From positions 84,189 to 148,188 of the forward strand of contig QKWP01000787.1 of NCBI GenBank assembly GCA_003550325.1: 64,000 nucleotides of DNA, in the 5' to 3' direction. The notes below the pieces were generated by a model, which made no database searches, was not told the DNA's origin, and saw only the letters and a list, made by a program, of their open reading frames with translations. Of the stretch, positions 57,183 to 64,000 are shown piece after piece (positions within the stretch are counted from its first letter, which is position 1; each line of letters opens with the position of its first letter). Origin of the DNA: Gigaspora rosea (taxonomy: Eukaryota; Glomeromycota; Glomeromycetes; Diversisporales; Gigasporaceae). The position numbers were made by a program, and so were the translations under genes.

Positions 57183-59744
57183 CATTCAAGGTGGCACCAA
57201 GAAAACTATTGAATCCTTCACCTCCAGACAACGCCCAGCCCAAATATAATAAATTATAAAAATTATCTTCTAGAATATTCTTATTCCTTAAAAATTCTTC
57301 ATTTGTGCGCATCTGGATTAAAAATTTCGTCTGTGGCAGCGAAAAGTTTATTTAGATCTAAAAGAGATGGTACTTGTCCATTTATATTTGATGCACCATC
57401 TATCAATATAATTTTCTAATTAGCAATTGATTTTATTTTTTTTTTATAGACTTCAGATATTTAGTTACCATATAATGAAGATAAAGTTGAAAACATTAAA
57501 GATTCTATAAAAAATGATCTAGTCGGCAAACTAGGATAGTCGTCTAATGATGATTATAACGATTTTGAAGGATATATTTTAAATTCAATAAGTTAAATAA
57601 ACAACGACAATAATTGATATTAAATTTTGAGATATTTACCATATTCTTGTTTATCAGAATCACAGTCTAGTTTTAAGTCAATATCAAACTGTCTTGTTTG
57701 ATAATCTAATATAATAAGTCAGATCATAAAATCTAAAAGCACGCAATTATAGGAAACATTATCATTAATTACCTGTGTTTATGCTTGTTGAACTATCAGC
57801 AACAGGAGTAGCATTTGAAGCATCTAAATAAATAAATAAATAATAAAACAAATGTATATTATTTTTTACTTTTGTACGTTAGTAAAAATAAATATTTACC
57901 TTGTTCAACAATAGATCTAAAATTCTGAATAATTTTTGATTCTGTTGTATACCACTAAGCATCTGTAATAATTTTGATGTATCTGGCCTTTTAGATGGAT
58001 CATTATTCCAACATTCTTCTATTACATCTTATAAAGTATTGGGGTATCATTCGTGATTTCAGGACGACTGCCAGTTACAATCTTAAGAGCCAAATTAACA
58101 TCATGAACTTCTTTATTAAATGGGCGAGTGAATGAAGTTAATTCCCATATGATTATACCTAAGCTATAAATGTCTGATTTTTTTGTGTATGGTTTACCGC
58201 GGAGCACCTCGGGCGCAATATAAGGTAAAACACCCATGATTTCTTTTGTATCTGACAGAATAACAAAATAATGGTGAATTAAATATTTGACTAATACTTT
58301 ATATCATATGACGGAATCCGTTGCAATGAGGGTTCGTATTATTTCGCCGACAATCACTTCACCGACATAACATTTTACCGACAAATACTCACTGACAAGT
58401 TCATTTTACCGACAGTTTGTTTCACCGAAGTTCATTTCACTGACAAGTTTTTTTTCAAAAAGCACCCTAACTTTAGCCCTAATTCTACCTAACTCTACCC
58501 GGACCCTAACGACAATGACCAGAATTACTTTGTCGGTGAAATGAGCTTCGGTGAAATAAACTGTCGGTAAAATGAACTTGTCGGTGAATAATTGTCGGTG
58601 AAGTGATTATCGATTAATTGATTGCCACCCTTGCACCTTGCAAATAAACAGAATTTTATTATAGCTTGAATGAACCTTCTTCACAATATTGAGGATCCGT
58701 TTATCGAAAGCTAATGCGAAGTAATAGACATAAAAATTACCTAACTGTGAATTTGTATTACAAGAAAGCCCAAAATCACAAATAAATATCTTATCATCTT
58801 CATCAACAAGAATGTTCTTACAATGAAAATCATGATGAATCAAATTTAGACAATGAATATGATCTAAAGCTCTTGCAATATTGAGAAGTATTTTTATTCT
58901 TTTTGCCCATGAAAGCATACACTTATGAGTATGTATGTAGTTGCACAAATCACCATGAACTGCATGCTTCATTATCATTGCGTAATCTAGAGTTTCAGGA
59001 TATAATGTTAATCCATAAAATGGTATAGCACATTTTCCAAGAAATTGATGATGAATTTTGACCTACAAGTATAAATAATATTAATAATTGAGGTTTAAAT
59101 GATACAGTACTGGACACCAAAAAGCATCCAATTTTTTTTAAAAGCGCCAAATTTTGAGATTTATAGTCAAATATGATTAACTAAATTTTGTTAGCAAATT
59201 CTGATTGGTTAAAAAAATCTTATATACAATTTTTTTATATATTAAGCGCCAAATTTTTGATTATATATAAACTTTGAGCTCTGGTAACTTTTTAATTTTA
59301 TAACAAAAAAAAATCTATTCTAACAGAATTGTGGCCTAGACTAAAAGCAACAAATCTGTAAGACAGATTTATTTAAAAATTATTTGGTTTTGAATTATAG
59401 ACGTTGTTAAAATTTATATATAAAAAGTGGATGTTTTTTTGCTGTCCGGTAATTTAATTGCTTATATAAGAAACAATCAGAAGATTTATTACCTCATTAA
59501 GGGACCTATGTTCATTATCACTAATATTTCGTGAATCTCGAAAAACTTTAAGAATTATATTTAGACTCGATACCGGTTTCCAGGTTCCCAGAAATATTTC
59601 TGAAAACCCGGTTTTTTTATGTAATTTTATATAATTTACATCAGAATTGGGGATCCAATTAATAAAATCATTACAAAATAATGAATTTGAATGAATTTCT
59701 CGAAGAAAATCATGAATGACTTGGGCCCGGAAACAAAATTTCTT
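57183..59744 (-). CDS. Protein kinase, multi-exon, with frame breaks
   Basis: Exons on the minus strand: 59493-59744, 58741-59062, 57900-58251, 57773-57823, 57640-57705, 57469-57543 and 57183-57399. All junctions are GT-AG. Phases join cleanly except at 57900, where the frame after the first break is off by one and needs a second one-base loss upstream. The protein shows FINWIPNSD, TGFSEIFLGTW (nucleotide loop), IILKVF (Lys), MIMKHAVHGDL, HHDFHCKN (catalytic loop), CDFGLS (DFG), PYIAPEVL (APE) and SDIYSLGIIIWEL. A tail with TSINTDYQTRQFDIDLKL follows. The first exon of the gene is not found. One-base losses near 58030 (before DVIEECW) and 57935, and a break in the last exon, indicate decay or assembly error. 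Family: expanded glomeromycete kinases related to tyrosine-kinase-like kinases. Confidence 0.7.
58330..58630. mobile_element. Miniature element B, copy 2, inside a kinase intron
   Basis: Reverse-orientation copy of 27068-27384 with the same ends (GGGTTCG...GCCACCC) and core (caaaaagcaccctaacttta). It lies within the intron 58252-58740. Flanks share only ttgca. Confidence 0.8.
59110..59449. mobile_element. mariner-like miniature element in a second kinase intron
   Basis: Ends CTGGACACCAAAAAGCATCC and the reverse complement of ggatgtttttttgctgtccg are TA-flanked. Same family as 33666-34148. It lies within the intron 59063-59492. Confidence 0.7.
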
Positions 59745-60354
59745 CTACAAAACGTCTCCGGGTATCCGATAAATTTTCTATTGCAAAATGAAATCATTTC
59801 ATGAAATTATTTTTCCCATCCCGTAACTTTATTTGTTATACGTACGTACAAATTAAGGCATTACCTGTTACATAGCACAATGTAAGAAGGTCATTGTCTT
59901 ACATTCTAAATTAACCTGAAGTTTCTGTCACTTAAGGCATTGGACCTAGACGCACAAAAATGCATGGCAGTCCATGATTTTAATTGGTTATACTATGTGA
60001 AGATCCTTTTCAAGACTTTAATCGGAGGTTTCTCAACGACTACCTGATCAAATTCGATGAAAATTTTTTTTATACAATATGATATTTATTAGTTAAAACT
60101 TTTAAGATTAGTAAATTATTAACTCTTGAATGATTCTGATCTGTCAAGCAATTCAAATTGACGAATGACAAAGCTTATGAAGAATTTTTTGTTTCACAAA
60201 GTAAACAAATTAGTCCATTATTTGTTTTAATTATTGTATACATCCAATCTCTAAATTTCCTTTCCTTTTTTTTCAGACATACTTGTCCTACTTTACCCGA
60301 TGAAGGCCTTAACCTTTTTGAGTCTGAAGGTGGAAATTAATAAAAATATTGCGA
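59745..60354. other. Region upstream of the kinase exons
   Basis: Should contain the missing 5' exon(s) and promoter of the kinase, but I cannot identify them. Confidence 0.35.
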
Positions 60355-60503
60355 CAGGGTGAAACCCGAGTTGCAATCTAGTGTAATCCGCTATGATGAG
60401 GTGAAACCCGTTTTCATTAATAAAAACATAATCAAACGCAGTTTTCACCCTAACCCGACCTACGTAGCGTATTTTACTAGCTCGCAACTCAGATTTCACC
60501 CTG
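60355..60503. mobile_element. Miniature element D, copy 2
   Basis: Ends CAGGGTGAAACCCGAGTTGC and gcaactcagatttcaccctg. Same family as 41911-42041. The two overlapping frames here are element sequence. Confidence 0.7.
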
Positions 60504-60789
60504 TTCTAAAAGATTTCGGTTTCAGATTATATATAAGACTAAAATTAACTATTATTCTTATGAGTCTGTAATATTCTGAACAGTTGATTTTGATCAATTG
60601 TCATTTTTTTATATACTGGAAATAGCTGATGATTTGGTAGAAGAAAGTTCGTTATCGATTATAAAACTACTACTAGTGTGGGTACGGTTATGTTATAGTC
60701 GTTTGTGACCGGCTATAGTCGTAAATCGATGCTAGTCGGTTAGAGTGAACGGCTAAATTATAGCTAGGGTTCGGATACAAAGGTACAGG

Positions 60790-61151
60790 TAGGCCTCCGC
60801 AAAAATTACCTCAGCGATTTCGGAATTTTTGGAGGCTATAAAACCAATATTACACAATTGATGCTTGAACCAAAATCGGTATGTGAAATAAACATGATAA
60901 ACCCATTTTCGGAAAACATGCTTCATTTATACCTCACGCGCGCTTGCTGGCTTGAGCCCGTACCTGTCGAACTTTGAAGGCCTGTCGCTAGCAGCAAGCG
61001 TGCATGAGGTATAAATGAAGCATATTTTCCGAAAGTGGGTTTATCATGCTAATTTCACATACCGATTTCGGTTCAAGCATCAATTGTGTAATATTAGTTT
61101 TATAGCCTCCGAAAATTCCGAAATCGCACGGGTAATTTTTGCGGAGGCCTA
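60790..61151. mobile_element. hAT-like foldback element, ~175-bp arms
   Basis: Arms TAGGCCTCCGCAAAAATTAC ... and ... gtaatttttgcggaggccta pair almost throughout, including GCTTCATTTATACCTCACG. Flanks GGTACAGG (60782-60789) and GGTACAGT (61152-61159) agree at 7 of 8 positions, consistent with an 8-bp duplication. Confidence 0.75.
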
Positions 61152-61459
61152 GGTACAGTGTTCGAAATTAATGTTCTCAGAGTTCTCATGAGGACACTAT
61201 TTTAAATTAGTGCACAGTAAAAAATAAATGCAGCTAATTGTAATCATTTATTATCAAATTTATTTAGTTGAACTTACATATAATTACTATATAGCATAGA
61301 TGAAAAACTATACTCTAATGTATATGCATAGCCCAAAGAATCCAGTTTTTAGCTAAATTTATTTACATTATGGTTTATTTCCAATTATACAACATGGTAA
61401 GCAGCAGGTAGTTGATTGACGATGAGAATATTGCTTTGCAATATTAACAATAGATTTGT

Positions 61460-61915
61460 GAAGAATTGGATGCAAATGACTCTCAGTTTATGCAGTATAT
61501 AAATAATATTATTTTACCTGAGTGTGTAAAAGACAAAAAGAAAATTTGTTTGCGAACTGTGAAAAAAAAGATAGCTAGACATTTTAGGGTATGAATATAA
61601 AGAAAACAAGAAAAGGTATATGTAAATGGTTATAAAAAAGATGATATTGTGGCATATAAAAGGACTTTTTAAATAGAATAAGGATTTTAGAGCAAAGAAT
61701 AGCAACATATAAATGGGAAGCAATGGCTAAAGTTTTACCAGTTCTAAATAGAGATCAAGACTAATTTTTTTAACCCACAATGAATGTGTATTTTACTTGA
61801 TAATAAAAAGAGTAAAATTTGGGTACCAAATAGTAAAATGCTATTATAAAAAAAAGATAATAGAAAACCAATAATGGTGAGTGAAATTTATTTAAAAGAG
61901 TGTGATTAGTTAAAA
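61460..61915 (+). pseudogene. DDE-type transposase fragment
   Basis: In shifting frames the sequence reads VYVNGYKKDDIVAYKRTF, FLNRIRILEQRIATYKWEAM (continuing AKVLPVLNRDQD) and LTHNECVFY. This matches the order of a DDE-superfamily endonuclease common in Rhizophagus (a VDGHKR-DDVVAYR-like block, then HDE with catalytic acid; here THNE). Multiple stops. The catalytic Asp of THDE reads Asn. Confidence 0.6.
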
Positions 61916-62184
61916 CTATCAGAAATATTTTTTGTACTCAGATCTGTGATAATTTTCAAAAATGCAGATTACAATAGAATTTTCAAATCAGATCTGCAAA
62001 AATATTAAAATATAGATTATTCCATTTTTTTGTAAAATAGTTAAAAATACAGATTTTCACAGATTTTATAAAGTTAAAACTTTCTTTTTGTGTTTTGTGT
62101 TGAGTTTTTTTTTAAACAGAAAACCAAACAATTATTCTACAGGCTTTTTCTTCATTAAAATGGTTAGAACACAGAAAATGTGTA

Positions 62185-63085
62185 AAGTCAGACCTCTATA
62201 CTTATAAGTTGGTCATAGCTAGAGCGGGTGGTGCAGTTATAATTCTAGTGGTGCACCATGTGTATGCCAACAAGATCTTCTGGTGCGCGGTGCACCTGAC
62301 CATGCACCATTATATTATACTATTGTCTGCTTCATATATCTATCTTTTGTTTTACCACCGATAAAGACATCTGTATCTTGTAATTATATTGCCCTATACT
62401 TTCGGAACTAATTCCACTGTTTGGCTTGATTACGCTCATATTTTGTGTTCATTCACTGTTCAATTAGCTAATAGTTAACTTATTGCGATAAGTTATCGTT
62501 AATATTATTGAGCCAAAACTGCAAAAAAGTTACTAGAAAGTTTAGGTCATGCAAAGTTAATTTCTCGTTTTGCATAACCCGCTCAAAAAAAAAATTTTTT
62601 TCTAAGTTCCAATTGCCCCAAGTATTCCATTTAATTTTTTCCATACATTTATCCAGTATCACCCGATATTGATCCAATTTTCCGGCATAACCTGATAGGT
62701 CTGTTAAAAAAAAATCCAAATTTTCTGATTCCATGTTGTATAACCTTAAATATGAGCACGAATCTATTAATTTATTTATGGTAAAAAAAAATTTTTTTAA
62801 AAAAAAAATCTGACCCACTGACTGGAATTTCAGAACACCAGGTTATGTAAAACGAAAAATTAACTTTGCGTGGTCTTATACACGTGTGTATGTTATATTA
62901 CACATACACGCACACTTATATAAAATAAATTTAAATATGATTGGCTCGCCACCTCTGCACCATACCTGCATTGGAGCGCCAGCTAGTGCACCAATTTGGT
63001 GCACCATTAGCGTCACCAAGTACCCTGCACCACTAACTCTAGTCATGGCCTATCCTATTTTGGCTATTATATAGAGGTATGACTA
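62185..63085. mobile_element. pogo-like inverted-repeat element containing a nested insertion
   Basis: Outer ends tcagacctctatacttataa / tatatagaggtatgacta and inner blocks ggtcatagctagagcgggtg / ctaactctagtcatggcc are inverted. It is split by the Harbinger-like element at 62545-62875. Both halves contain many gtgcacc motifs. Confidence 0.55.
62545..62875. mobile_element. Harbinger-like miniature element, full copy
   Basis: Ends GGTCATGCAAAGTTAATTTC and the reverse complement of aaaattaactttgcgtggtc are flanked on both sides by TTA (62542-62544, 62876-62878), the 3-bp duplication of PIF/Harbinger. Other copies are at 29364, 31744 and 33541. A minus-strand frame of 112 codons crosses most of it (MESENLDFFLTDLSGYAGKL at its centre); I treat it as element sequence. 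Confidence 0.75.
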
Positions 63086-64000
63086 TAAATAAAATCCTTG
63101 TTATGGTTACATGATCAAAGGCCAGAAAGTAATATATTTGCACATATTTGAAATATTATTAAAAAATTTAAAATGTTTGATAGTGAATAACTTTTGATCC
63201 CATGTGACCCAATTTGAATGACCACCAGAGTGCTTTATTATTATTATTAACGCTCTTAAATGATGCTCTTAAATCTGTGACATGTTGCTTTTGCCAAATT
63301 TGTTAACATTTGCCTTTTGCATGCTTGTTTATTTGCATACATTCTATTTTAAGCGAAAAATGGCCAAAAAAGTTAATCTAATGTATCACGAAATTCAAAG
63401 CATTTTATATAGTCTACTCTCTTGCTCTTGCTCTTACCCTTGCCCTTGCTTGCTCTTTATCTCCATCAAGTGAAAAAAAAAGTTTGAAACATAATTAAAA
63501 ATGCTAAATGCGTTAGTGAAAAGTAAGAAAATTTTTGTCCCTATGCAAACTTAAATTATAGTTTTCTAGATTTTTCCTTTTTTTTGAAATATTCGCTTGG
63601 ATTTTTTTGCTGCCTAGATTAATTGATAATCTACTAACTTTTCTTTGCGCCCAAGAAGCGAAATATATTACGTTGTTGTCTCGTGATTCCTATCGATGAT
63701 CACTGCTTTAATTAATTAATAATACCTTTTTTTATATTGATCTCACCTTTACTATTACACTACATATTAGGCTTTATTATGCATATTTATGCGTGGCTGT
63801 TACGTACATCTTAAAACATAAAATATTATGTAATGATAAATAATTAAAATTTTTTCTACAATTATAAAAGATTCATACCTTAATTATTCTGCTTTGTAAG
63901 ATAAGCAATAAACTATTATCGTTTGATTGTATGACTCTGAGATGTTATTGATAAAAAAATACCAGGAACATAGCACAAGTATGAAGTGCATGATTTACAG
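63086..64000. other. Intergenic DNA
   Basis: No gene seen. A (CTCTTG)n-like microsatellite lies at about 63414-63452. Confidence 0.5.

Noticed and set aside
62480-62818. 112-codon minus-strand gene
   Set aside because: Lies almost wholly inside a Harbinger-like miniature element and includes its terminal repeat and homopolymers.

Overview
The window looks like a nuclear contig of an arbuscular mycorrhizal fungus (Glomeromycotina, Rhizophagus-like). It is very AT-rich and gene-poor. The recognisable genes belong to families expanded in these fungi: an F-box protein, short receptor-less protein kinases, a BTB-BACK protein joined to tetratricopeptide repeats, a secreted S1 serine protease and an HMG-box-like protein. 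Most of the DNA is decayed transposons and hairpin-shaped miniature elements. This placement is inference from families and composition; no marker gene is present. LAYOUT. 1-7750: foldback repeats, a tandem duplication, a minisatellite and a ~1 kb retroposon with a tRNA-like head. 7748-12540: a degenerate LINE (endonuclease tail, reverse transcriptase, RNase H, zinc knuckle) whose catalytic sites are lost. 13400-20350: a decayed reading frame, a 1.28 kb hAT-like foldback element with an exact 8-bp target duplication, a second inverted-repeat element with a 10-bp duplication, and a 5'-truncated retroposon with an 18-bp duplication. 21600-23400: a dead kinase gene interrupted by a miniature element. 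24228-25748: an intact F-box gene (minus). 26386-27384: two adjacent miniature elements sharing one target site. 29078-29363: assembly gap. 29647-30915: an intact secreted serine protease (minus), lying between two inverted copies of one repeat. 31744-34150: Harbinger-like and mariner-like miniature elements. 37045-38680: a dead Ty3/Gypsy gag with its LTR. 38700-40201: the most unusual region. 40300-47290: repeats. 47588: a Helitron-type 3' end. 47755-49252: a BTB-BACK-TPR pseudogene. 52200-52568: an HMG-box-like gene (minus). 55345-55925: a minisatellite. 57183-59744: a multi-exon kinase (minus) with miniature elements in two introns. 60355-63085: more miniature elements and a dead DDE transposase. 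MAIN LEAD. On the minus strand at 38700-40201 a signal-peptide exon is followed by a regular chain of intron-like segments (mostly 61-105 nt) separated by tiny 'exons', most of exactly 3 nt (AAG, AAA, CGC, CTG, ATC, ATG, TTC, TTA, TTT, GCA). Each sits between an AG acceptor and a GT donor. From m to b the sites alternate between two classes with a ~160-175 nt two-intron period. Splicing every site gives an open 53-codon secreted peptide. If confirmed, this would be a micro-exon effector-like gene of a kind I do not recognise; if not, it is a tandem array of introns. No operon logic applies: genes are scattered and on both strands.
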